Source of the DNA: Ursus arctos
Lineage: Eukaryota; Chordata; Mammalia; Carnivora; Ursidae
Direction: 5' to 3'
Assembly: GCF_023065955.2 (NCBI RefSeq)
Contig: NW_026622764.1
Location: 75,013,333 to 75,077,332 of the forward strand
Length of the DNA stretch: 64,000 nucleotides
Shown here: in pieces, positions 23,966-34,251 of the stretch
Numbering within the stretch: position 1 is the stretch's first letter
Layout of the letters: every line of letters starts with the position of its first letter
Notes under the pieces: model-generated
What the model saw: only the letters and a program-made list of their open reading frames with translations
Told to the model about the DNA's origin: nothing
The model's database searches: none
Made by a program: the position numbers and the translations under genes

Positions 23966-24410
23966 TAGCCAAAATTATCTTGAGAAAGAACAAAGATAGA
24001 GGCATCGTGATTCCTGATTTCAAACTATAATAAGAGCAATGGTAATTAAAACAATGTGGTATTAGCATAAAAACAGATACATAGATCAAAGGAACAGATA
24101 CATACATAGAGAATGGAGTCCAGAAATAAAGCCATGTATATATGTTCAATGAATTTATGAAAAAGGAGCCAAGAATATACCATGGGAAAAGGATAGTCTT
24201 TTTAATAAATAGTGTTAGGAAAACTGGATAGCCACATGCAAAAGAATAAAACTTGACCACTGTTTTACAACATAAACAAAAATTAACTTAAAATGGATTA
24301 AAGACTTGAACATAGGACCTGGAACCATAGAACTCCTAAAAGAAAGCACAGGCAGTAAGCTCCTTGACATAAGTCTTGGCAATGATTTCTCTTAATCTGA
24401 CATCAAAAGC

Positions 24411-24540
24411 AAGGGCACGTATTGCATGGTGCACTGGGCGTTATACGCAACTAATGAATCATGGAACTTTACATCAAAAACCAGGGATGTACTGTATGGT
24501 GACTAACATAATATAATAAAAAAATATGATTAAAAAAAAA
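24411..24540 (+). mobile_element. L1 3' tail nested in older L1 ORF2
   Basis: 'gcacgtattgcatggtgcac' through 'gtactgtatggtgactaac' and an A-tail. The host ORF2 phrase 'caaaagcaagggca' is cut exactly where the inserted tail begins with the same letters. Host sequence resumes as 'caaaagcaaaaataaat'. No independent TSD can be shown, because the host wording is itself repetitive. Confidence 0.9.
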
Positions 24541-24713
24541 CAAAAGCAAAAATAAATAAGTGGAACTATACCACACAAAAAAATTTCTGAACAGCAAGGG
24601 AAACCATTAAAGAACTAAAAAGGCAACATACTGGATGGGAGAAAATATTTTCAAATTATATATCTGACAAAGGACTATTATCCAAAATACGTAAAAAACT
24701 CACAACTCAATAG

Positions 24714-24714
<1 letters not shown>

Positions 24715-24749
<35 letters not shown>

Positions 24750-24770
24750 GAGAAAAGAAAAGAAAAAAAA
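24715..24770. repeat. Expanded A / AAAAG tract in L1 ORF2
   Basis: The L1 phrase 'ctcaatagcaaaaaa' has expanded into about 55 bases of A and AAAAG units before the L1 text resumes at 'ccaaataatttgattc'. Confidence 0.9.
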
Positions 24771-25560
24771 GCCAAATAATTTGATTCAAGAATTGGCAGA
24801 AAATCTGAATAGATAATTCACCAAAAAGACATGCAGATGGTCAATAGGTACATGAAAAGATGTTTGACATCATAATCATCAGGAAAATGCAAATCAGAAC
24901 CACACTGAGGTCTCGCCTCACACTTATTAGAATCATCAAAAAGACATTTTTGGTGTGGATGTGGAGAAAAGGGGATCCTCATGCACTGTTGATAGGAATG
25001 TAAATTGGTGCAGCCACTGCGGAAAACAGTACAGAGGTTTCTCAAAAGATGAAAAATAGGATTACCATATGATCCAGCAATTCCACTTCTGGGTATGTAT
25101 CTGAAGGAAATACAAACACTCTTAAAAAGATATATGCACCCCATGTTCTTTATAGCATGATTTACAATAGCCAAGACACAAAAACAACCTAAATGTCCAT
25201 CAGTGGGATGAATGGATAAAGAAGAAGTAATATATATATATAACAATGAAATCTTACCATTTCTAATAACATGCATGGACCTTGAGGGCAATATGCTAAG
25301 TGAAATAAGTCAGACAGAGAAAGACAAATACTATACGATCTCTCTTCTATGTTAAATCTTAAAAAAAATAAAACAAAACAAAATTAAATTAAAAAAACAA
25401 CAACAACAAACAAAAAACAAATAGATACAGGGAACAGATTGGTTCTTGCCAGGGACAGAGGATGGGGGGTTGGAGAAATGGGTGAAGGAAGCCAAACATT
25501 AAAAATAATAAATGAATAAATACAACACATTACTGAGCAACACCAGAAAATATTTGTGAC

Positions 25561-25959
25561 AAAAAAGAAAAACACTCTTTCAAAGAAGAGAAACAATCTC
25601 AAACTAGAGGTAAACTGCATTTACAGACACTAATAGTGGCAACATAGTCATAGTTCAAATGCTCAGGTTTATCCACTAGATAATATATGATTTATACCTT
25701 AAGTACTCCACAATGAAATATTAAAAAACCTTTTATTCAAATCAATTACAACATAGCCAATAAAACCAAAATGGAAAGACTCTGTAACTGACAAATATCT
25801 TTACTAGCAAATGGAGACAAAAAGCTCAAAGATCTCATGACGATTGATGGCTTGAAAAACACAGTTTCTCAATTTCTTTTATTCAGTTTGCTTCATGGTC
25901 CCCACCCCCATACAACCCTGGTTGTTTCAGTAGGACCTTATATTTCCATAGCACTGAAT
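25561..25959. other. Unique sequence, nothing recognised
   Basis: I see no gene or nameable repeat here. Confidence 0.45.
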
Positions 25960-26095
25960 GGTTTTCAAGTTCCTTTCTTTGGGAGTATCTCATTTGATGC
26001 CTTTCCTTCCCAATACCCACTGAAGTGTTAAGTGGCAATTATTTTTATTTTTTTAATAAAAAAGAAAATGGAGGTTCAAAGAGAGTAAAGACTTG
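25960..26095 (+). mobile_element. MIR SINE fragment
   Basis: 'ctcatttgatgcctttcctt' and 'gaaaatggaggttcaaagag' correspond to the MIR 'ctcatttaatcc' and 'gatgaggaaactgaggc' segments, separated by a T/A-rich insertion. Weak to moderate. Confidence 0.5.
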
Positions 26096-26667
26096 ATCTG
26101 GTGCTGGTGCTGGAACTGAAGCAGTCCCAGACATTCCCCTCCTCAATTCTGCCCTCTTCTCCCCTCATCAGGCTGTCCCACTGACCAATGGGATGAAGCT
26201 TCCCTAAAAGGATCCCTGGAGACCAAGAGCTCCACAAGTAGGAGGGGAGGTCTAATAACAGATGGAAGGGATGGGGGGAAAAAACCTGCATTACAGAGAG
26301 AGTCGCTGGGGGTATGAGGTAAGTGATCAGTGGTACAGATTTTACAAACAGTCTTGCAATGTATTTATTGAATGGATGGTTTATTAAGATTATTTTGTCT
26401 ACTCTGAATTTTTTGAAATAAACATCAAAACCAATGATAAAATAGCCTTAAATAAAGCAAAACTGGAGGAAATTATTAAGAGAGAAATGTCATCTATTTT
26501 AAAGAATATTCTTTACATTTGGCAAAGAATTGCTCAGATGTACTACTCAGATGAGAAACTGACAATATTGCCTGAGTCAAGTATATTGTCAGGGAGAGCC
26601 ATCCCCATTTCTTAAATAATGCTCAGACAAGGTGAGGGCTCCCTCCAAACAGGCAGTCTCTTTGACT
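26096..26667. other. Unique sequence
   Basis: No gene or repeat is recognised. Frames here are short and shadowed. Confidence 0.45.
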
Positions 26668-26874
26668 TTTTTTTTTTTTAATTTTAAAGATTTTAATTAC
26701 TAATTCGAAAGAGGGAGAGAGAGAGACAGCACAAGCAGCAGGGAGCAGCAGAGGGAGAGAGACAAGCTAACTCCCAGCTGAGAAGGAAGCCTGATGCAGG
26801 GCTCCATCCCAGGACACTGAGATGTGACCTGAGCTGAAGACAGTCGCTTAACTGACTGAGCCACCCAGGCACCT
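26668..26874 (-). mobile_element. CAN-SINE
   Basis: T-tail, GA-rich block and, at the right, the complement of the head ('ctgactgagccacccaggca'). Imperfect flanking duplication: tctctttgactt at 26658-26669 and tctcttcgtctt at 26875-26886. Confidence 0.95.
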
Positions 26875-27226
26875 TCTCTTCGTCTTTCTTGAGGAAAGAA
26901 TTATTAAAACCAAAGAGCATTAAGCCAGAAAACACTGAGGCAACATTTCAGAGCAAGCCCCAGTATTCTGGAAGAAAGATTTAAACTTAAAGACTTCCCA
27001 ACAGAACCAATATTGGCTCAGTCTAGTATAAAATCCAGTTTGTAACATGTGCACAGAATGAATCCCTGATATATTGTATCCAGGGTCAAAGATTCCACAG
27101 AAGTTTGTGGGAGGAAAATATAAAACCAATACAATTTTATCTATTAACCCAATTTTTTACATTAATAAATAAAGTCCATCATTATTTAGTTTTTGGTAAA
27201 CATCATCAAAAAAAAAAAAACATTCT

Positions 27227-27415
27227 GGGGCAGCTGGGTAGCTCAGTCGGTTAAGTGTCTGCCTTCAGTTCAGGTGGTGATCTCCAGGTCCTGGCATCGA
27301 GAACCTCATTGGGCTCTGTGCTCAGTGCAGAGTCTGCTTCTCCCTTTCCCTCTGCTCCCTGCCCCCAGTCATGCTCCCCCTCTCTCAAATAAATAAATAA
27401 AAATCTTAAAAAAAG
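27227..27415 (+). mobile_element. CAN-SINE
   Basis: The head 'gctgggtagctcagtcggtt' leads to the body and 'aaataaataaataaaaatct'. It is preceded by an A-run at about 27208-27220. Short flanking similarity: acattct at 27220-27226 and ccattcct after the tail. Confidence 0.95.
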
Positions 27416-27580
27416 AAAGAACCATTCCTCATAGATAATCATATGTTATGTACCAAAAAAATAAATGTAGTGCATAATCTTGAGTTAGGTTGTATATTGG
27501 AAAAAAAAATATTATGAAAGATATTAAGACAAATGATGAAATTAGTATATGAGTCATAGATTAGATTAAAAATATCATTA

Positions 27581-27790
27581 TTATTTTTTAAAGATTTTAT
27601 TTACCTGAGAGAGAACACACATGTGGGCAAGCTGTGGGAGGGGCAAAGAGGGGGGAAGAAGAAGAGAGAGAATCCCAAGCAGGTTCCATGCTCCACGCTG
27701 AGTGTAGAGCCCAACTCAGGACTCGATCCCAGGATGCTGAGCTGAAATCAAGAGTTGGATGCTTAACCAACTGAGCCACCCAGGCTTCCC
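27581..27790 (-). mobile_element. CAN-SINE with long TSD
   Basis: T-tail and 'aagattttatttacctga' at left, and the complement of the head ('caactgagccacccaggctt') at right. A 19-base imperfect duplication: tagattaaaaatatcatta at 27562-27580 and tagataaaaaatattatta at 27791-27809. Confidence 0.95.
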
Positions 27791-27809
27791 TAGATAAAAA
27801 ATATTATTA

Positions 27810-28496
27810 AGATATCATTAAACTTCCTAAATTTAATAATATCCTTGTTCTTATTCTTAGAAAGAAAAGAAACACTAACATATCAAGAGGTCAAAAGACA
27901 TGATATATTGTGCAGAACCCAGGGACACTGATGGTGGGAAGCCATTGCCACCGAGGTCTGTAAGGGCAGAGGGAGAAGAAAGTGTTACTCAAATTTCCTA
28001 AGAGCAGTAGCTCTGGGAAGGAGGCTGCCCCACAGGAGAAGGGGAAGCACAGGGAACAGGAGCTTCTGGGATGGGTAAGAATTGTCAAATGGACAAAGGA
28101 GAGCCTAAGTGTCCAAGAAAAAGCGTCCTCCATGTGTAAAGACAGGGAAGTCTTTGAGGGCATGGCAGTTGGGGAACAAGAGTATGAAGATATTGCAGGC
28201 GGGGGTATTGTGTATCCTACAATGGATAGAGTACCAAAAAAACCAATGAGGAAGTGACAATGCCCCAATTCATGTGTTATCCCTGTGTCAGTCATTGGCC
28301 TTCCTCCTCAAATAGGGCTTATCAAAATGTTACTGCCAGACAGTGAACTATAGAAAAGTACCAGCAGTGTCTGATCTTGCAGATCTGCACCACACACTTA
28401 GAGGTGCCAACAGAACTTCCAGTCTCTGAGGCTGACTTTTCAACAATGTCACTATTATTTAACTCAATAGTTACTTGCAAAGAGGATGATATATAT
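27810..28496. other. Unidentified moderately GC-rich sequence
   Basis: Opposing frames of 134 codons (27891-28295, minus) and 91 codons (27982-28257, plus) overlap. Neither has a motif I recognise, and the region reads like old repeat or spacer. I do not call a gene. Confidence 0.4.
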
Positions 28497-28546
28497 ATCC
28501 AGATAGATAGATGATAGATAGGTAGATAGATGCATATATATATTCA
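28497..28546. repeat. (GATA)n / (TA)n simple repeat
   Basis: Imperfect GATA units flanked by short TA runs. Confidence 0.9.
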
Positions 28547-28660
28547 CTATTCCCTGCATTTATTTTTCAAAGGGTAGAACTCTAAAAACAGTGTAATAAA
28601 ATCTACAAATGAATCCTTATTTTAAGTGTTCAAACATTTATGAGGAGAACATTTTTTTTT

Positions 28661-28794
28661 CAGTCCCACCTAGGGTGGCCTCTGAACTTAGAATTGGTTT
28701 ATAAGAGATCCTAGGGCCTCACCACACGCCTATTGATTGGAATCTCTGGGATTTGGCCCCCAAATCTACATTTTAATTTAGAGAATCTGTTCTT
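28661..28794. mobile_element. Possible MER5/MER20-type hAT remnant
   Basis: 'cctagggcctcaccacacgc', 'ggaatctctgggatttggcc' and 'aatctacattttaattta' resemble the central and 3' wording of small mammalian hAT elements. Ends are not clear. Confidence 0.35.
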
Positions 28795-28978
28795 TTTTTT
28801 TTTTTCTATTTAAATTAACTTTATTTAGGTAAAATTATGTAATATAAAATGCACTATTTGTAAGTATATATTGTAAAATGAGTTTTGACAAACGTGTGCA
28901 AAATGCAACCACCATGACAATTAAGATACAGAACATTTTTATAACTCTAAAAGTTGTCTTGAACCCCTTGCCAGATCA
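28795..28978 (-). mobile_element. Short L1 3' UTR insertion, antisense, perfect TSD
   Basis: A T-run at the left is followed by 'aactttatttaggtaaaatt' and 'tgagttttgacaaacgtgtg', the complement of an L1M-type 3' UTR. It is flanked by the perfect 17-base duplication ttagagaatctgttctt at 28778-28794 and 28979-28995. It is 184 bases long and non-coding. Confidence 0.9.
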
Positions 28979-28995
28979 TTAGAGAATCTGTTCTT

Positions 28996-30638
28996 AAGCC
29001 TTGAAATCCTTCGAGAAGGCACTGAGAGGGTGGAGTCACCCTCCACCCCCGAGGGGCTTCAATAAGGCAGGACCACTGTGCTGGCCACATCCACTCTGGG
29101 GCTCCTACTTCTGCTGGGAAGAGAGTGATTGCAGACCCAGGCATGGCTTCGACTCCAAGTTGGCAAGAAGGCCCACCAGGTAGCCTTCCAGATTTCCTCT
29201 AACCTGAAGGCAGTAAGTCTTTTTTTGTTTCTTTTAAAGTATTTCAAAGCTTTGGCCCACAGGGCAGGGGCAGATAGTTGGGGGCCACAGAAGTATAAGG
29301 AAATTGAAATCACAGCTGTATCAAACAAGAAGAGCACGTGCTCCCGGCCCCTCCCCCCACACATTTTTTTCTTGAGCTCTTGTCTCAGAAACAGAGAAAA
29401 CCCTAAATCACCATTTTGCTTTCTGAACTGTATCAAGTTTCTCGTATTCAAAGATAATAGCACACCAGCATACCTCGGCTATCGCAATCCAAGCTCAGTG
29501 TTTGTTAAAACCTTAGGAGATTAAGGCTAAATAATTTGCCGACACCGATTTTTTTAAAACATATTCAAATGCCTAAATTAAGGATCTTGCAATGAGGTCA
29601 ACTCCCAGGGCAGTTAGAATGTGTCTTCTAGAAAAAAGCAGAGAAAGGTGTCCGGAGATATTTTAAGAGCCTAAGCCTGAGAAGCAACACCAAATGAAAA
29701 ACAGCCGCCTACTACGGCTCAAGAGCATCCCAACCAGCAGAGGTGCTGCCGGGAGGAGCCCAGGCTGGGGAACCCTGTGCGCCAGGGAGGCTGGGCAGGA
29801 CTGGGGGTGGGGCTGGCTGCGGGCCTCACCTGGTGGCAAAATGGGCACGGAAGGAAAAGGAAGGTGTAAATGAAGGCGCCCCAAGTGCAGGGGACCAGCT
29901 ATTGGGAGTCCTGTGAAAGTTGGAAACTCCTCTCTTTAAAACTGTTCACAACTTCACACAGAAACATAGCCTCCAGGGAAAACAATCTTAGCACTGAAGG
30001 TGTAAGACCAAGACAGAGCTGCCTAATTAAGTAGATGGCAATCTGTCCTTGCGGCCCAGGCTCCCTCCCTGGGGTCACCAGTAGGCCACTTACAACCTTC
30101 CTTTTAAAAGGAGGCTGGGGAACTGTGGAGGGGGAGGGAGGGCAGGAACTCAAAACTTTAAATAACCCACGTCTGCTCTACTTCTCAATTAACACATTAA
30201 TTAGGAAACCCCTGGAATCCTAGGCATAGGCTTGTCAGTCTCCTCACACTTAAAAGTCCTTGCAGTTCTGCCGCCAGCACCCAAAGATGGAAGGCCTCTC
30301 AGCCGGGCTGGCAGCGCATGTGTTCAAATGGGAGAACCGTCAAGTGGCTAAGATTTATATAAATGAGGGCATTGTGTGTTCAAAAGGAGATTGGTATGTT
30401 TGATCTCAGCCATTACTGATTTACCTTTCCCACATGATAACATTCATTAAGTCAGATAAGTAAATGTTGATGTGTTCATTCTCTTTCAATTGTCAACAGG
30501 TAAAACGCAGGGCAGCCATCACACCGGGTGTAACTTCCATCCATTACCAACGGACTGAGACAAAAACCATTTTCCCACCACAGCATTACCTAAGATGACT
30601 TATGACGTGTGAAGCACAAAACCGCTCTGAGTTTCATG

Positions 30639-30676
<38 letters not shown>

Positions 30677-31250
30677 TGTGTGGATTCGCATTGTAGTTCA
30701 AGAGCTCAAAGCAATCCAGAAAGTAAGCTACTCAGGGACAGTTTCTCAAGATGTTGAACGCTTGACTCTACCGTCTAATTAAAATCTACACTGACCCACA
30801 GCGAGGTTGCCAGTCCTCATTCCTTGAAAGCCCCGGACCTGCAGACCCCCAATAATTTGTAAAATCAGTAACTTTACAACAACTCCATGCGTCAAGTAAT
30901 TTCTTTGTGACCGAAGGGTTTCGCTGATTCAGTCTGTTGAATTTCCATCCCGTAATTTTCTTAATTAAGCTGAGATGTTTTAATGAGTCACTGCCATTTT
31001 CTGTTCTGGACTCAACCAAGGAGTCCTTGCTGGAGTTAAATCAGAGCCGCTCTTTTGACCCAGCCATGGGATGTGGCTACAAATCATCAAGGGGCACCTG
31101 ACTTCAGTATCTGGAAGAGAGATATGATGTCAAGATACTCCTACAGAGCCTCTGCTTTTTCTTTTGTAGAACCTTCTGTAGATGGGTGGAGACCTTCATT
31201 TTCACAACTATGAATCATTTTGGAAATGAGAGAACTACTAAGCAGATAGA
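28996..31250. other. Repeat-poor tract, conserved-looking non-coding sequence
   Basis: No interspersed repeat is recognised across more than 2 kb apart from the GT microsatellite at 30642-30681. Overlapping frames of up to 134 codons on both strands (29059-29463 minus, 29129-29524 plus) shadow each other, with no domain and no good exon signals. Homeodomain-like words occur, such as 'caattaacacattaattagg' at about 30186. Inference only: candidate regulatory DNA. Confidence 0.4.
30642..30681. repeat. (GT)n microsatellite
   Basis: About 19 GT units with one TT interruption. Confidence 0.97.
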
Positions 31251-31319
31251 TTATGATTACCCAAATTGATCTTTTTTAGAGGATCATCTCTCACTCTCCA
31301 TGTTGGAGTTCCCCTCCTC

Positions 31320-31490
31320 TGTGTTCCCATGCTTTGGAACTCTCTGTGTCCTTACACTTGCCCACAGCATGTTGTTATTAACCCTTTGCCAGTCCCCTCA
31401 GGAGACTGTGCACTCCTAAAGATCAGGGGCCTTGTGTTACTCATCTTGATCTCCAGCACTCAAAGTAGTACCTGAGACCAATATTTGCTG
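31320..31490 (+). mobile_element. LINE-2 3'-region fragment
   Basis: 'tgctttggaactctctgtgt', 'ggagactgtgcactcctaaa', 'gatctccagcactcaaagta' and 'cctgagaccaatatttgct' follow L2 3' consensus order. Confidence 0.65.
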
Positions 31491-31869
31491 ATGTCAACAG
31501 GAGGCTGGAAACAAGGGCAGGTCTTCTGATGATGGCGGGCTCTAAAGAGAAGGGTCCCTGGAGTAGAAATGATCCAAATGCCCCCATGGTTCCATCTCCA
31601 CTGAGATATACACAGACTATAAATTAATCTGATCCCATAAAGCAAGCCAGCATTGCCTACCTTTCCAGATAAGAACAGGATACGAAGAGGGACAAGATGT
31701 GACGTGAAGGTATGAGAGTGTAGGCAGAGCAGCGCAAGCCGACATCAGCTCTTTACTCCACTGATCTCTGCAGGTTGCACTTTGGGGTCTTGAAACACAT
31801 GTGACCTTTCTAGGCCTTAGACTTTGTGAGATGAGCCAAAGAATGATTGAGGCAAGAGCCCTGAGCTGC

Positions 31870-32170
31870 AAGTTCTGCCGCAGATTGTTGTGTGACTTCA
31901 GGAAAATGACTTCATTTCTTAAAGCCTCAACTTCTGTAAACGTATAAGGAAGAGTCTGGAGGACATCATTCAGCACACACCTACCAGGCTCCCATCAAGA
32001 GCCAGGCATTGTCACAGCGCTGGGGGACAGCAGGGAGCCACACAAAGGAAGCCCCACCCTCAGGAGCTCAGCTGCGGAGGAAAACACACAAGAACAAGTC
32101 AACACATAAGAGTTAAGAGGTGGTGAATGCTCTGAGGACAAATAAAGAAGAGCCTGAACACCATTAAAAA
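31870..32170 (+). mobile_element. MIR plus ancient L2-like repeat
   Basis: 'gttgtgtgacttcaggaaaa' and 'cctcaacttctgtaaa' are MIR wording. From about 31975, 'agccaggcattgtcacagcg' and 'ctcaggagctcagctgcg' match a common ancient repeat with L2-like text. The boundary between the two is approximate. Confidence 0.55.
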
Positions 32171-33239
32171 TAGAGCAAACTCCCTGGGTTAAGTCAGGAA
32201 AGGAGTGTTCCTGTGTGATAACATACTGGGAAGAACCTGACAAAGATTCAGAAAGTGCCTTATTGATTATCTGGTTCTCCACTGAATTTTACAACCCAGG
32301 TAATGAGGTAGGTAGGTGAGTAGGGAAGCAGATAGACGGATGGAGTTAAAGTGATGACTGTGCATACAGGTTGATGACCAATTTTTCCCTCTCTGCAGGG
32401 ACACGTGAGAATTGTCCCGTTACTCCCAGAGGTTGACGGTGGAGCCGGTACATGTGCCCAAGAGGTGACCATTAGTTCTCTGCCCCAATCAGGGGACTAG
32501 TAATTTCATGTTAATAGTTTCAAACCAGCCATGGTGGAGTATTTCCACCATCGAAACTGGTAAATACCACAAATCGGGGCTTTTTTTCTTCTTTTCATGT
32601 TGGGGAAAAGCCAGCTGTTTTAACCTTTACCAACTGATCTTAAGGCACGTTCCAACCTTGTATTGCTGGGATGTGGCATCATTTGATCCTATTAAGAGGT
32701 TTATATTCTCTGAGAACTATCATAATTACAGTAACTAGAGAGGCAACCAGGAAAAAAAAAAAAAAAGCAAGCTCTCACCCCAAAAGGTATGCTGACAAAG
32801 GCTTCTCCTGTTAGTTTTGGGCCAAAGTGAGGGCTTGTTCACTTCAACAAAAGCCTCCTTTGGTCTCTGGAACTTGTCTAGTAGTTTGAGTGTGAGAATC
32901 CTTTTTTAGTTTTATTTAATTGCCTCCAGCTGTAGGAATCCCTTTTGCCTCCAATCTATTGAAACCAGCCTTTTGGTTAACCTCCCTGTTTATTTAAATT
33001 CCAAACCCGCAGACTGTTTTTCCTTCTTTTGTTTTATCTTCTGTTTCAGACTGGGAAGGTGGGATGGAGGAGGCAGCCCAAAGGCTGTGGGGGCAGCCCT
33101 GGGAGCTCAGGAGGCCCACGCTCACGAGTGCCCCGACTCATTCCACTGAGGAGGAGGCAAAGTTTCTCGGATCCAAGGCTCACGAGAGATTGCTGAGTTA
33201 GCAGTTTCAGCGAGGCAAAAAAGCCCAGAAAGGGAAGGC
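32171..33239. other. Unique sequence
   Basis: No gene is recognised. An A-run of about 15 bases lies at about 32752-32766. The frames at 32260-32472 (minus) and 32508-32738 (plus) have no motifs. Confidence 0.5.
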
Positions 33240-33400
33240 CATGATCACATTGGCACTTTGATGCTGTGTGACCTTAAATATGTCTCCTGCCCCTCTTTTA
33301 ATCTTGGATCTCTCCTATGTGGATGAAGAGAATGGAGAATGGAATTAGATACCTCCCAGTTACATTTGGCTCTAAAACTCTAGTATCCTCAAGAGGGAGA
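33240..33400 (+). mobile_element. MIR SINE fragment
   Basis: 'gatgctgtgtgaccttaaat' and the following 'ctctcctatgtggatgaaga' match MIR core wording loosely. Confidence 0.5.
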
Positions 33401-33664
33401 TGCAAACTTTCCTAATTCAAGACTCTGCTTATTCAGCTAGGGACACTGACCGATCCCACTGGAGTCCTTTAAGTGCCATAAAGCAATGAATCTACATAAT
33501 AATGTTCCAGTGCCATGAAAGCCATTAATGTAGGTGCATCAGAACCTAAAAGATGCTCACTATTAAGTGAACAGTGTTTCTTAGTAAGGGAACAGATGCA
33601 GAAGAATTAAGTTGATGTGCTACAGTCCTCTAGACCCTCACTCAGATCTTACTGACTTTACCTT

Positions 33665-33810
33665 CCATTCAAATACTAGCTCTGAAATTCATTTTCCTCA
33701 TCTATATCATGGGACTGATGATCTTGACCCGACAGAGTTATTAGAATGATAAAGTAAAATATGATTTGTAGCATACATGGGCCATAACAGGCCTTTGGTA
33801 ATGTGGTTCT
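33665..33810 (+). mobile_element. MIR SINE fragment
   Basis: 'cattttcctcatctatatca' then 'gagttattagaatgataaag' and 'cataacaggcctttggta' follow the MIR 3' half. Confidence 0.7.
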
Positions 33811-33913
33811 ACCTTCTTCCAGCTGCAGTAAATTTCATTGCTAAGGATAAATCTTTCAAAAAACACTTGCTTTTATGGATAAGTTCCATAGATAAGTTTC
33901 TAAAGTTCAAATG

Positions 33914-34251
33914 CAATTGACCCTTGAATAACACGGGGTTAGGGGTACCAAACACCCATGCAGTTGAAAATCCGTGTGTAACTTTTGACTCTCCCAAAAT
34001 GTGTCTACCAAGAGCTCACTGTCGACTGGGAGCCTTGCCAATAGCATAAACAGTTGATTAACACATATTTTGTATGTTCTATGCATTCTATACTACATTC
34101 TCTCAATAAAGCAAGCTAGAGAGAAAAATGTTCTTAAGAAAATCATAAGAAAGGGAAAATACGTTTACAGTATTGTACTGTGTTTATCGAAAACAATCCA
34201 TGTATAAGGGGACATGCATATTTCAAACCTGTGTTGTTCAAGGGTCAAGTG
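33914..34251. mobile_element. Tigger-type (TcMar) non-autonomous DNA transposon
   Basis: Terminal inverted repeats are visible: caattgacccttgaataaca at the left, and tgttgttcaagggtcaagtg at the right as its near complement. Internal wording 'gattaacacatattttgtat' and 'aagaaaatcataagaaaggg' fits a Tigger/MER relic. A TA follows the right end, but the left flank has lost TA. Confidence 0.9.

Larger units (their letters stand above)
23470..25560 (+). mobile_element. LINE-1 (L1MA-like) ORF2 3' half with 3' UTR start
   Basis: Reverse-transcriptase C-terminal coding wording runs from 'caaaaatctgttgtgtctct' through 'tccatactacccaaagcaat', 'ggcatcgtgattcctgattt' and 'aatgcaaatcagaaccac' to 'gccagggacagaggatgggg' in the 3' UTR. 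It is broken by frameshifts, an AC microsatellite, two nested L1 tails and an expanded A-tract. The 157-codon minus-strand frame at 24818-25291 is antisense to it. Confidence 0.92.

Noticed and set aside
24818..25291. 157-codon minus-strand open frame
   Set aside because: It lies antisense to L1 ORF2 text that I can follow continuously on the plus strand, so it is a shadow.
27891..28295. 134-codon minus-strand open frame
   Set aside because: It overlaps a 91-codon plus-strand frame. No motif, signal peptide or exon borders were found.
29059..29524. Opposing frames of 134 (minus) and 131 (plus) codons
   Set aside because: Each shadows the other, with no recognisable protein feature or splice pattern.
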